A model generated the notes under the pieces. It ran no database searches. It had not been told where the DNA came from and saw only the letters and a program-made list of their open reading frames with translations. Positions 34,148 through 45,066 of a stretch of DNA of 64,000 bases are shown here, in pieces. The stretch lies in contig JAACJK010000007.1 of NCBI GenBank assembly GCA_013368325.1, forward strand, positions 62,001 to 126,000. Direction: 5' to 3'. How positions within the stretch are numbered: position 1 is the first letter of the stretch; each line of letters starts with the position of its first letter. A program made the position numbers and the translations under genes. Origin of the DNA: Ephemerocybe angulata (Eukaryota > Basidiomycota > Agaricomycetes > Agaricales > Psathyrellaceae).

Positions 34148-36056
34148 CTAACGGCAGACTTCCCACATCTTGACCGAGTCGCTGGGGGAAGGAAGATGGG
34201 TTAGCTCGTGAGATCTCGAAAGGGTTGTGATGAAGAGTTCCGATGAAGCACACTTGAAGGTTCATGACGAGATGGAAGGAAGGATACGAAGGAAGGATAC
34301 GAAGGAAGGAAAGGACACGCACATTCTGAAGGCCCTGTCGTCCTTGCTCTCAGGCCAGGTCTTGCTCCAGTTATCTTGGTCGCGGGTAAAGTCGCGCATC
34401 GCGGTGAGGGAGGTGTCGTACCACGGCTTGCCGCCTTCGTCGTCCGGGAACCACCCGCTCGTACCGCCCGCCGCCAGGTTGATAATCAAGTAGAAGGCTA
34501 AAACATATGTGAGTAATCAGAAAGATGGGAAGGAGGGGCGACTGACGTTGATCGAAAGGCGCATTATGGCCACCCCCAGCCTTCTCCCAGATATTCTCCA
34601 CGACGACCTCCGTGCTCCCATTCTGCGCCGTCTTGGGAAACTTTCCGCGGCTCCAGAAGCCGCCGCTCTTGCTGTTCTTGCCCTTGGTGTCGAGGTGGTC
34701 GAGCTCGAGCGTCGCCGTGATGCGCTTGTCGACGTACATGCGGATGAAGCGCTCCGTCCACTCGAGGGTGTAGGTGTGGAAGCCCTTGTCGTAGCTGCTG
34801 CGCTTCTGGCTCTGCCACCCGTAGAGCTGGCGGTACAGCGAGGGCAGGGGCCCGTAGTTGAGCGAGCTGCGCACGTAGTTGCTTCCTTGACGAGGGTAGG
34901 TGGGGGCGTTCCCGCGCGCTTCGAGGATGTCGATCTCGCCGCTCATGGGCCACTTGCCGTACTTCTGCGTGTCCTCGGGCAGCATCCATATGGCGGGCCA
35001 GAGCCAGTCGCCCCTGGGCAGCTTTGCGCGCACGGAGACCTTGCCGTATTTTATGGACTTTTTGCCTTGGGTGTTGATGCGGGCGCTCATGACGGGGTTG
35101 ATGACGCGGCCGAGCTGGGCGTTGCTCGTCGCGGTGCAGGCGGTCTTGTTGGTCTGGGCGAGGGTGCAGCGCGGGACGGTGTAGGAGTTGCCGTCGAGGA
35201 TGTTGGGGACTTTGTCGGAGGTGAGGGAGGGGTGGAGGTAGAGCTGCTCGTTGGCGATGAAGAGGTTGTCCGGGTCGTCCGTGGTGATCTGGAACTCGCC
35301 GTTGCCGAAGCCGCCCAGCTGGATCTCGGTGTTCCAGACGTTGCTGTCGAGGGCGCCGCCGCTGAAGCTCTCGTCGAGCACGGAGCAGAGGCGCGACTCG
35401 TCGAGGAGGGGCACGCTGGTGTAGCCGAAGAAGCAGAGGGCGGCGGCGCCCGCGGCGCCGAGGAAGATGCAGGCGAGGGTGAGGAGGTAGGAGCGGTATG
35501 TGTAGGGCTGGCGCTTCGCTGTCCACGGCTTCTCGCTTTGGGTGAGCGGGGCGGTGAGGCGCGTCGAGGGGTGCGGGGCCTTGCCCACGGGCGTGCCGGG
35601 CGTGGCGCCGGCCTGCGGCGGCGGGGGGCTCCAGAGCGAGGACGTCGGGCGCGACGGCGGTGCGAGGAAGGGCGCGCGGAAGGAGTGCGTCGAGGACACG
35701 CGCGGGAGGGCGGCCGCGGCGCCCGCGCTGGACTTGTAGAGGGAGGTGGAGGAGGGGGACGGGGGGAGGCTGTCGCTGGAGGTGGCCGGGGAGCCCGGGG
35801 CGGCGGCGGCGGTGCCCATGAAGGGCGCGTTGGGGGGCGGGAGGTCGAGGTCCGTGCGCTCGTAGTAGGAGGCGGCGAGCGACTCGAGGGAGGTGCGGCG
35901 CGGCTGGCCCGGGATGCGCATGCCGGGGTCGGGGTTGCCTGCGTGCGCCTGGAAGGGGAAGGCGAACGCGCTCGGCGGGGGGCGGGCCGCCGCGTCGTCG
36001 CCCGAGGCTGCGCGGCGGCGGTGGGGGGCGTCCTCTGCGAGGTAGAAGGGGGGCAT
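34148..36056 (-). CDS. KRE6: Beta-glucan synthesis-associated protein, KRE6/SKN1 type (GH16-like)
   Basis: Three exons on the minus strand (36056-34547, 34497-34323, 34181-34148) give 572 codons. Layout is that of a type II membrane protein. A disordered cytosolic N-terminus of about 185 residues is rich in proline, alanine and serine. A single membrane helix follows (SYLLTLACIFLGAAGAAALCFF, about 187-210), and then a lumenal GH16-like jelly roll. The catalytic signature GEIDILE is at about 373-379, with WPAIWMLPEDTQ upstream and INLAAGGTSGWFPDD downstream. The C-terminus is DSVKMWEVCR. Family knowledge: Kre6/Skn1 proteins are needed for beta-1,6-glucan of the cell wall and sit in the secretory pathway; the enzymatic reaction is still debated. 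The gene is divergent from a GT2 gene with 144 bp between start codons. Plus-strand frames over the same bases are shadows caused by high GC. Confidence 0.93.
34267..34310. repeat. Purine-rich short tandem repeat in intron 2 of the KRE6-like gene
   Basis: The unit GGAAGGATACGAA is repeated about three times, the last copy imperfect. It lies wholly inside the last intron of the KRE6/SKN1-like gene. Confidence 0.7.
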
Positions 36057-36200
36057 CGTTGGATGGCGTTGACGTCATGCAGATAGGGCTACTTGTACTT
36101 TGGGCGAGGGGGACCCCGGGCACCGCAGATCTCCGATTCCATCTCTGGGTGGGCTTAAAGGAAGGGAGGCAGGCTGCGTTGGGGGAAGCCACCAGCGATT
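36057..36200. promoter_or_regulatory. Shared divergent promoter of the KRE6-like and GT2 genes
   Basis: Only 144 bases separate the two start codons, so the 5' leaders and promoters of both genes must share this interval or overlap. No obvious TATA box was seen. Co-regulation of two cell-surface polysaccharide genes is an inference from this arrangement. Confidence 0.6.
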
Positions 36201-39200
36201 ATGGACTACGACCGCAACGACGCCCTCCTGCACTGGCTCTTCCGCCAGACCCAGGGCGACGCCTGGTTCCGCCCCAACGAGGAGCACGTCTCGTCTGGGG
36301 TTGCTCTTCGCGTCAGCGACGCCGCGCATGCTGGACAGCCAGAGTTCCGCGTCTTCCCCTACGAGAACGCCGCCCTCGAGCCCTTCGAGTCCGCCGTCGC
36401 CAAGCTCAACCCCGTCGTCGCCGTCAAGGTGCGCTCCGCCGCTGTGCATGCCGCCCTGGGCGAGGTCGGCCCCGAGGACACGCATGTCTATGTCGACGCC
36501 GAGACGCGCATCCAGATCCTCGAGACGATGCTCGCGCTGCCCGGGGCGGACAGGGAGCAATGCGCTGCGTTTATTAGGGACGAGAGGGTTATGGTGATCT
36601 GGAGCGAGAGCATCGACCGCATTGTGCCCCTGTGCAATGATTTTGAGGAGCGCCTTATCAAGCTGCTGTGGCGCTCCCGCCCGCTGGCGCCCCCGTCGGT
36701 GACGTCTGGCAACCAGGGCAGCGCGAGTGTGAGTGCGCATGGGAGCGTGGCGGGGCATGCGACGGGGAGCGACCTCGGCACGCCTGCGAGCTTTGAGGGG
36801 TTTGGGCTGGGGAGTCAGAGGGGCAGCAGGACGCTTCAGGGCAAGGGCGTGTTTGGGGAGCTCGGGCGGGACCCGCTTGAGGCGGTGGAGCTGGGTGTGA
36901 AGGTTGAGGAGGAGAAGAGGAGGGGGAAGAAGCATGTTGTGAAAAGGACGTGGTTGGGGAGGAAGAAGATTGTCGAGGTCGACGTTGCGCCTGGGGACGA
37001 GGTGTATGATGGGTCGGAGAAGGGGGCGTGGGATGAGGAGGCGGGCCCGCTCAAGGCGAGCAAGAGGCCTGTGAAGCTGTATGCCCCGGTGTATAATGGG
37101 CTTGCGGCGGGTCTGGCGCTTGTGTTCATCGGGAATGGGGTGAGGACGCTGTTGATGGAGTGGAGGCTTGATGGGGACGCTACGCGCTTTGCGCTCCTCG
37201 CTGTTGCCCCGCTCCTTTACTGCGTCTCGCTGTTCTTCGCTCTGCAGATCGTGCAGAACATTTCCATGGCGTACGTCTTTCCTTACTCCCATTCGTTCCT
37301 TTTACTGATTTATTGTGCAGCCTCGGACCGATAGCCCACTTCCACTCGAACAGCAAGTACTACAGTGCGATCAAGCCGAGGCCTAACAAGGCTGTCGACA
37401 TGAACCTCCCGCATGTCACCATCCAGATGCCTGTGTACAAGGAGAGTCTGGAGCAGGTGCTCGCGCCGAGCATTCGCAGTCTGAAGAAGGCGATGCAGAC
37501 GTATGCGCGGCAGGGCGGGACGAGTAATATCTTTGTGAACGATGATGGGCTCAGGGTGAGTGCCTCCTATCTGCCTTGTGCTTCTGGATTGGAAGGCACC
37601 TTCTTCGAACGGTTCCTCTGATGATTGCCACTCTCTCTTTCTTCTTATGATTCGGTTTTATTGAGCGATGTGCTGATGAGTGTTTGGTGTAGCTCCTCCC
37701 CGCTGCGGACCGCGATGCGCGCCTTGCGTTTTATGCGAATCACAACATCGGATGGGTCGCGAGGCCGAAGCACGATGATGCGCCTGGCGGGTTCAAGCGC
37801 GCGGGCAGGTTCAAGAAAGCTTCGAACATGAACTACGGTGCGTCCTCTCTCTCTCCCCCTTCATCAAACAAAGAAGGAAAGAAAGAAATACTGACATTGA
37901 CACAAACGTATGTAGGCCTGGCACTCTCCCTCAAAATGGAAAAACACCTCGAAACGCTCATGGCCGAAGACTCGCTGAACCGATCCAGCCTTTCGAATAG
38001 GTCGTCGTCGAATGGAGAAGCGACGCAGTATGGGATACAGTATCAGAATCGGGATGGGGCGGAGAGTGTTGTGTGGGGGCTTGGGGGGATTAATAGGGGG
38101 GCGATGGGGATGCCTGTGCCTGGGCATATGCAGAGTGGGAGTGGGTTTGTGAATGGGGGAGGGGCGAATGGGAGTGCGGGTGTGAGTGCGAGTGCGAGTG
38201 GGGGGAGTTTGGCGCATTGGGGTGATGCGGATTTGGAGGAGAAGGCGCTTTCGATGGCGATTGAGGAGGTGTATGATGAGCATTCTCCCTCGACCATTGG
38301 TGGTAATGGTGGTGGTAATGGTGGGGGTGGGGAGCCAGGGGTGAAGTGGCCGCGGCCGTGGGCGGCGAATGGGAGGAGTTGTAGGATTGGCGAGATTGTG
38401 CTTATTGTGGATTCGGACACGCTTGTGCCGGAGGACTGTTTGCGGGATGCGGCGAGGGAGATGGGGGAGGATGGGATGGTTGCTGTTGTGCAACATGAGA
38501 GTGGGGTGCTGGGTGTTGCGGGGCATTATTTTGAGAATGGGATTGCGTATTTTACGAGGAGGATTAATCGGTGTATTAGTATTTGTGAGTGGCTTTTTCT
38601 CTTCTCTCTCTCTCCCTCTCCTTTTCCTCCTTCTTCTTTTCGGTCATTTGGGACTTGGAACATAGCTGACGGTTGTTTGTTTTGTAGCCTGCGCGAATGG
38701 CGAGGTCGCACCGTTCATGGGACACAATGCGTTCCTGCGCTGGCGTGCGATCCAGGACGCGGCGTTCGTGGACCCCGCCGACGGGCAGGTCAAGATCTGG
38801 AGCGAGTCGAACGTGTCGGAGGACTTTGATATGGCGCTGAGGTTGATGTTGAAGGGGTATATTATAAGGTGGGCGACGTATAGTGAGGGGGGGTTTAAGG
38901 AGGGGGTGAGTTTGAGTGCGGATGATGAGTTGAATCGGTGGCAGAAGTATGCGTATGGGTGTAATGAGTGCGTGGTTTTTCTTTCTTTCTTATGGGTTTT
39001 GGGAGGATGGGAGGTTAATTGGGTGATAGGTTGCTGTTTAACCCGATTGTGGAGTGGTGGAGGAGGGGGCCGATTTCGAGCCAGATTCATAGGTTTTTGT
39101 GGTGTGAAGCACCGTTGCATTACAAGATTTCGATGCTTTCCTGTGCGTATCGTCCTTTCCCTTCCTCGAATATTTTATTGATTACTACAACTATTCGTTC

Positions 39201-41068
39201 GCGCAGACATGTTCTCGTACTACGGTATCGCAGGCTCGATCACGATTGGGCTGATCAACTACGTGCTGCTGGGGTTCCAGTTCCCTGTGGACGGGTACTT
39301 TATGCATGCGTTTGAGATCTGGTTGGCGACTACTGTTGTGTTTTGGGGCAGTGGGACGGTGGGCTATACGCTTTTGGAGTACAGGCTTGGGAGGAAGAGT
39401 TTGGTGAGTCGCTTGTTTCATTTTCTTTCCCCTTTCTTTTTTTTCCTTGCATGGGGTGGCGTTGAAGCTGTGGCGAGTTGGTTGGTGCATGCGTGAACTC
39501 GGGGCCGACGGGTGTTCGGGTGTTCGGGACGGGGGTGGACGGTGTGGTGGGATGAGGCGGCGGCTTGGCTTGCGTGCTTCGCCGCGTTTGAGCCACCCCC
39601 CTCGGGCTTCGCTTGTCTTGCCTTGTGCGAGGGAGGACCCCGTTGACCGTTAGGCTCTCCTGTTTGGATGGCATCAGCGGTTCTTGGGTGCATCCTACGC
39701 CGATGGTTCATCCCCGTCTGTCTGGCCATCCATCCGTCCGTCCGTCCTTCTGCCCATCTGGACATCCGTTCATCCATCTGGACATCCGTTCATTTGCTCG
39801 TTCTTCGTTCATCGCCCGTTCATTACTCGAGCGTTCGTTCGTTTCGCCCGTTCATTTGGAGGGGTGATTTGCTTGGACGGGCGATTTGCTTTGGGTCGTG
39901 TGATTCGCGTGTAGCTGATAGTGGTGAGCGTGCTTGCTGACTGGGTTTTTTGGCGTGGTGTAGCTCGGTGGGCTGTGGGAGAACTTGATGTGGATACCGT
40001 TCTTGTACGTGTGCAGTGCCTTCTTTGAGTTTATCGTGGATGCTGATTGTGTGCTTGCTTTTTGTTTCACTCTTTCTTTGGGTTATCTGTCTGGTATCTG
40101 GCTATCTGGCTACCTGTCTATCGACTGGCGGGCTGGCTTTCGTCCGTTCATTCAAATTTGGGTTGACGCTGCTGGTGCTTCTTCGATGCATGGCTGTCTG
40201 TCTGCATGTCTATCGCCTTCGTGATGGGCTATGGAACATCCCTCGATCTACGCACGCACGCACGCGCGATGATAACGACAACTCTCTGCGATACGACGGG
40301 CTTCGCTAATTCAAACAACGATCCGTTCTGTGTAACGATAACACGATACTATGGTATTACGACGGTGGCAACAACGACGACGACGACTATGCGGCGGCGA
40401 TAACAGCTTCTTCTTCTTTGGAGGCCTCGCTATCCCGCTCACGCAGGCGATTTTGGCGCATCTGTTCTCGTATAACATGCAGTGGGCGGCGACGAAGAAG
40501 GAGGTGGAGAGGTCGAATTTCTTCAAGGAGATTCCGAAGATTGCGAAGAGGTACGTTACCGGCTTCTTTGGGCTGCGTGGTGCTTTGACTTCGTGCCCTT
40601 CTTGGGTTCTCTCGTAATTTGGGGTGTGGGGTGGGTGCCCTTCGCCCACCTTGTTCATTCGAGTTTCACTCGGGCGTTCGTTCGTTCCATTTTGTGGAGG
40701 GGGAAGAAGGAGGCGATGATGATGAGAGCTGACGCCTGTTTATGGTTTTGTTTAGGTTCTGGTTCCCACTCCTTGTGTCGTTTGCGATTATTGCTGGGAT
40801 GGTTATACTTTCGACGAAGTTGGTGCCATTCGAGTGGAGAGTGGATGGGAATGGGTGGGCCGTTATTCTGCCTCTTGCGTATGTACTCCTCTACTTCTAA
40901 TTGGGAGTGGTTGCTGATCTGGGGTTTAGGATGACTTGTGGATGCCATATTCTGTACCCGGTATGTTGATTATTTTTGGGTGGTGCGAGGATACGCCTTT
41001 TCTGACGTGGGGACTTCTTTTCTGAACAGATTGTCTTGAATCCGTGGTTGATGGTGTTCTCGTATTGA
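36201..41068 (+). CDS. Membrane glycosyltransferase, GT2 family (processive polysaccharide synthase-like)
   Basis: Twelve exons (36201-37270, 37321-37555, 37693-37837, 37916-38584, 38688-38967, 39030-39142, 39207-39403, 39964-40004, 40407-40550, 40756-40878, 40930-40960, 41030-41068) give 1028 codons. Two membrane helices near residues 295-355 precede the GT2 domain. Its motifs are VTIQMPVYKE, IVLIVDSDT (the DxD, about 648-651), SEDFDMALRL (about 748, the acceptor acidic residue) and DELNRWQKYAYG in place of the usual QxxRW. Several membrane helices follow (MFSYYGIAGSITIGLINYVLLG; FFFGGLAIPLTQAILAHLF; WFPLLVSFAIIAGMVIL). This architecture is like chitin, hyaluronan or cellulose synthase-type GT2 enzymes. 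It may be the fungal GT2 reported to be needed for hyphal growth on solid surfaces, which I recall but cannot check. Product unknown. Introns 7 and 8 are unusually long, and an insertion of about 110 low-complexity residues follows the NMNYG motif. Confidence 0.87.
39754..39793 (+). repeat. 20-bp tandem repeat in a GT2 intron
   Basis: Two perfect copies of CCATCTGGACATCCGTTCAT (39754-39773 and 39774-39793), preceded by CCGT tetranucleotide repeats. They sit inside the 560-bp intron 39404-39963 of the GT2 gene. Confidence 0.85.
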
Positions 41069-42362
41069 GCGTTTGAACTTTTATCCAGACTTTCTGGTTT
41101 CCCTTCTGCTGCTCATCGGGCTTTCTGTTCATGCCTTTGGACGCTTCAGCATTTTACCCTTTTCCCTTCTGCTATATACTATTATACTACGATACCCCGG
41201 TTTCGTACTCCACTCTTCCGATTTCTCTCTACATTTCTGCAACATACACACGCCATTCAAGATATTGGCACGAGCACTTTCCTTTCCTTTCTGACACTTT
41301 AGACTACGCGTATTGCTGATGAGGACTATGCCGAGGACCTATTAACTACTTCTATTACGAAGACGACTTTTCTCTTTCCCTCTCTTGCTCTCCTGTCAGG
41401 TACTCTCTCTACATCGTTGCATTCATTATACACACACGCATTGCCTCCTTTCGATGGGAAGTCGTTGGATCGTCGCTCGCGAGCTCAGCGCTTCCGGAGC
41501 TCTGGCTTCGATTGCCTCGAGGTGGATGGATAAGGTAGGCTTGTTTACTTTCGAGTTTGCTAAATAGCCGCCCGGACTGTGATACGATTAAGGAGCGATC
41601 CGCACTCTTTACAATGTAGAGCAAGCGAGGGTGCTTTGCTCCCAGATTATCGTCAGGGGGTGATAGCGTTTGCGGCGCTGGCCCCTTGCAACAATTGTAT
41701 TGGACTTGCGGGGTGCCTGTCTGTCCTTGTGACTGTTGGTGTCATGGTTTTTTGTATTGCCGGGATTCAACCTGTCCCTTGGTGCAACGCCGCCACAATG
41801 GATATTCCAATGCATGGTTGGGGTGCAACGAGGCGGTGTAGCGTATATTAAATTTAATTATGAAGACATGGTTTCGGGATGGTGTGGATTTTCTCCACCA
41901 CCAGGTGGGATGTGCATGGTGGCGCATGCATTTGTATCTCAGTCGGTATTTTCGCGTCCAGAAATGTGCGTTGCCCGGAGGCCAGGGAATCAGGATAAGA
42001 CGAAAACCAAGGAATGCACCGTCGTATCTATGCGATAAATTCCACGTTCGATGCGTTAATAAGAAGGGTGACGTTAGGCGACGATAGACAGGCTTCATAG
42101 TTGGTGTTCGACTCGTCCTTCCAGAATTTCTGAGTTATCAAGCAGGTGCTGAGATAACGTCTCCTTACTGACCATCGCGTTTCGCTCCCCCTGAGAATGG
42201 CGGCGAACTGCATGCAGCACACGACTTCCGAAACTCGCCCACGCCTGCCCAGGGGTGATACTCGGCGAATGGTGCGACGTAACGATTGCAAGAAAATAAA
42301 CGGAAAACTGAACGAAGAGCGCTTGAAGGGCGTCATACCTTTATCAATGAAATCATAGTGAC
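41069..42362. other. Intergenic region downstream of the GT2 gene
   Basis: The first few hundred bases are probably the 3' leader of the GT2 transcript. Small frames beyond that have no recognisable content. Confidence 0.4.
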
Positions 42363-43180
42363 GTCTCTTCCGGATAATGCTATTCAGCAACCCCCCTTTT
42401 GGTCAAACAACCGGGTTGTTTTGACTGATTAATGAAAGTGCTATCAAGCAACCCTCATCGCGCTCGGCAGACAGATTTGATGCCGGGACCGCCGAGAGAT
42501 ACGATCAGCTCTGTAAGCATGATGCCGAACGGCTGCAACTTGAAGGAGGCGAGTACGATTAGGCTTGCAGGTGCATGTGAAGGCCTCGTCTACCCTCACG
42601 CGTCTTTCTGGTAGAAAAAAAATCAGAAGGTACCTTTGTGCACCATTTAACCTGCTCAAGATAGCTCTGTGGAGGAAGAGCTCTCCTAGCTGTATCCTAG
42701 AGGCCCTCCTTCTAGGTTCTTGGTAGTAGACACTGCAGGCCCCCGAGTACCCCCACGATGCGACCGATGAGAGGAAATATAATAAATCAGGGTAAGGTAT
42801 ACCAGCCTCTCACCCATAGGACCGCTGGAGTGGCAATAGATCCTCTCTCCAATGTCTATGCATAGTTGGGGCCCGGCCCCAGGAGGCTTTCCCCTCCCCT
42901 CACTTGTAGCCATCTCCTAAGACCTGGGCTCGCTTAGTCTACCGAGAACATAGTGAGGATAACAAATTACCCCCCTTCCTTCTGCATTGTTTGTATCGGA
43001 GCGCAGAGTCCAGTGCTGAAAAAAGGCTGTGGAAAGTCGAAATCGGAAACGACCGAGCGGACTCTACATTCAATTGATGGCGCTCGGCAGGCCTCTGATG
43101 TGACAAGCAGGGTTGCCATTTAACTAAACCCCCTTGTCGGCAGCAAGGGGGGTTGCTGAATAGCATTATCCGTCTCTTCC
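42363..43180. mobile_element. 800-bp non-autonomous DNA transposon (Mutator-like MITE) with 9-bp target duplication
   Basis: The element spans 42372-43171. Its ends are inverted repeats of at least 27 bp starting GGATAATGCTATTCAGCAAC and then CCCCCTT: left end 42372-42398, right end 43145-43171 in reverse complement. It is flanked by perfect 9-bp direct repeats GTCTCTTCC at 42363-42371 and 43172-43180, the expected target-site duplication. Interior subterminal sequences around 42466 and 43079 share GCGCTCGGCAG. No frame inside could encode a transposase, so the element would need one supplied in trans. A 9-bp duplication is typical of Mutator-like elements in general; family assignment is inference. 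Perfect TIRs and TSDs imply a recent insertion. Confidence 0.9.
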
Positions 43181-44192
43181 GCTGGCTTTTGTGTGTGTTG
43201 TACGGTGGTTGTAGGTTTTCTGAGTTCTCGAGGGGTGTTTTTTGATAGGCGAAGCGACGATTATTGGGAGAAGGGGTGAGGTATTGGTCCCGGGGTCCTG
43301 CCCGTTTGGCTGAATAGATGGTGTTTCTTGGCAAGGAGGGGCCTACTCCACGAGCTGATTGAAGTTTTTGGGCTGAGATTTTGAGGGTTCGGATTCGTGG
43401 TGGTGATAGGTAAGGGTAAGTCAGCACATACGAGCCAAGGTATGAGGTACTCAGCCTATTTCTTACTGGCCAGAGATACATTTCGCAGATATACTAATAT
43501 TCACCTTAGCGCTCGACGACGCTCGCGCATGTCGGTGTGTTCGTGTCAAATGAACGTTCGTGTTGTTGAAAGTGATTGGTTATTTAAATCATTGACGTCG
43601 ATAGTGTTCAGAGCTGCGGTCATAACCCTGTTTTCCCTAGCAACATCTTCGCACTGTGGATGTTTGGAAGAAGCGGTAAAGCTCCTCGGGATGGAAGGCG
43701 TACTGCAACCGGTGAACATAATGCAGGGCGAAGTCCAACGGATCCGGGCACACGATGGCACTGGAGGCTTTCAAGCCAATCGTATTGCCAGGGCAGGTTC
43801 GTGGAAGATCGTGGAGCCCGCCCGGCGACTGCGAGCGGGGTGTGCGTTTGTTGGTAGCTAGGGAGAACGAAGATCGTTTGTACGCGCCGTGTAACACGGT
43901 AGAAAGATTCATCACGGCGCATACGCGCCTACTTTCCACTGAGGTCATTAAAGTATCATCGAGTATCATCCACCAGGTTTAGCTGGTTGTTTGAACGGCC
44001 TCGGGTTATCTGGAATCAGGGAAGATGGGAGAATTTGGAAAAGATAGGCGTATCCATGGTTCTTGTGTTCTCTTCTGAAGGTTGCTTTTGGATGCCTACC
44101 CGTCCAATGAAAGTGCCTTCTCTGGGTTTCTGGTTCTATTTTGGCGCCCGGGCAACATGGTCGCATTCGGACTTTCAACCGTCCCTGAAGAA
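43181..44192. other. Intergenic region next to the transposon
   Basis: Short minus-strand frames (for example 43637-43969) have coding-like composition, but no family or splice structure was recognised. They may be related to the broken frame at 44193-44800, but lie in a different reading frame. Confidence 0.3.
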
Positions 44193-44800
44193 TTAAGCGC
44201 GCGTCAGCTTCTGTCTTCCTCGTGCCTCCCAAGGATCAGGGTCGATATTAATGTCGCCCAATTCATACAGCTCACCGTTTTCACTATTTTGACCCTGAAA
44301 GGTTCTTGATGTCCCAGGCATACCTGAGGTTTCGATATCTTCAGAGGCGAGAGCCGCTAGACCACGCACGCCAATGGTAACGGAACAGAGATCCTACTTG
44401 TCATGATTTCTTCCAAATGTTGCTCGGAGGACATGCTCTCTAGGTTCTTCCTGGACTTGGTCGGGGGTGTGGAATTTGATCAAGGTTGCCTAGATCGAGC
44501 GAGTCTTAGTCAACCAGGGTAAGTTGCGTCCCATGGCAAAGTTCTAAGCGATAAGCCCCCTTCGGAGAGTAGTACTCATACTAAGCAGGATGGATTCGGG
44601 GGAAGCATCGGATTCAAACTCGAGCATCGCGGAGACAGCCTTTTGAATCTTTCTCCAGTCTTCACCCCCTCGCTGCCTTCCCACCTTGAGGATTACATTG
44701 ATACTTACGACACCCCTAATCAAATTCCCCTATGGAGAATACACCAGGGCTCGAGCGTCGTCTCCTAGATCTCTCCTTCGATCGTACATCCAAGAGTCGG
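44193..44800 (-). pseudogene. Coding-like frame interrupted only by TAG codons
   Basis: On the minus strand one frame, ending at TAA 44195-44193, reads as sensible protein for about 200 codons but holds four in-frame stops, all TAG (44732-44730, 44546-44544, 44492-44490, 44396-44394). Between them are protein-like runs such as WRKIQKAVSAMLEFESDASP and ENGELYELGDINIDPDPWEA. Either CAG or TGG codons decayed to TAG (C-to-T change), or some of the TAGs are intron acceptors of an intact gene I could not assemble. No family recognised. The upstream limit is arbitrary. Confidence 0.45.
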
Positions 44801-45066
44801 AACGCGATCCAGGTGTGCATTCGTGGCATTTCGATGTTCATATCCACGCAACCCAGGATCTTTTATGTAGAGACATTTGTGATAGCCTTCGTCGAGGAAG
44901 TAAGAAGAAAGTGTGGAAGAAGGATTGACACGCGCTGGAAAGCGGCGTGGAAGAGGACGATGGTTTGCTTTGACCCTCTCGGCAAACACCGACTGAGCTC
45001 AAATTTCTTTTCCTGGTCCATCATCGTGCAGCGGGATATCAGCATCGCCTACAAAACTATCACAAA

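Noticed and set aside
34509..36086. Plus-strand 525-codon frame over the KRE6-like gene, and a second 542-codon minus frame at 34564-36192
   Set aside because: Both are GC-driven shadows. The translated sequence is Ala/Gly/Arg/Pro-rich without motifs, whereas the chosen minus frame has a membrane helix and the GH16 motif.
39685..39800. Possible CRISPR-like array from the doubled 20-mer and CCGT repeats
   Set aside because: There are only two direct copies with no spacers, inside a fungal intron. It is simple-sequence expansion.
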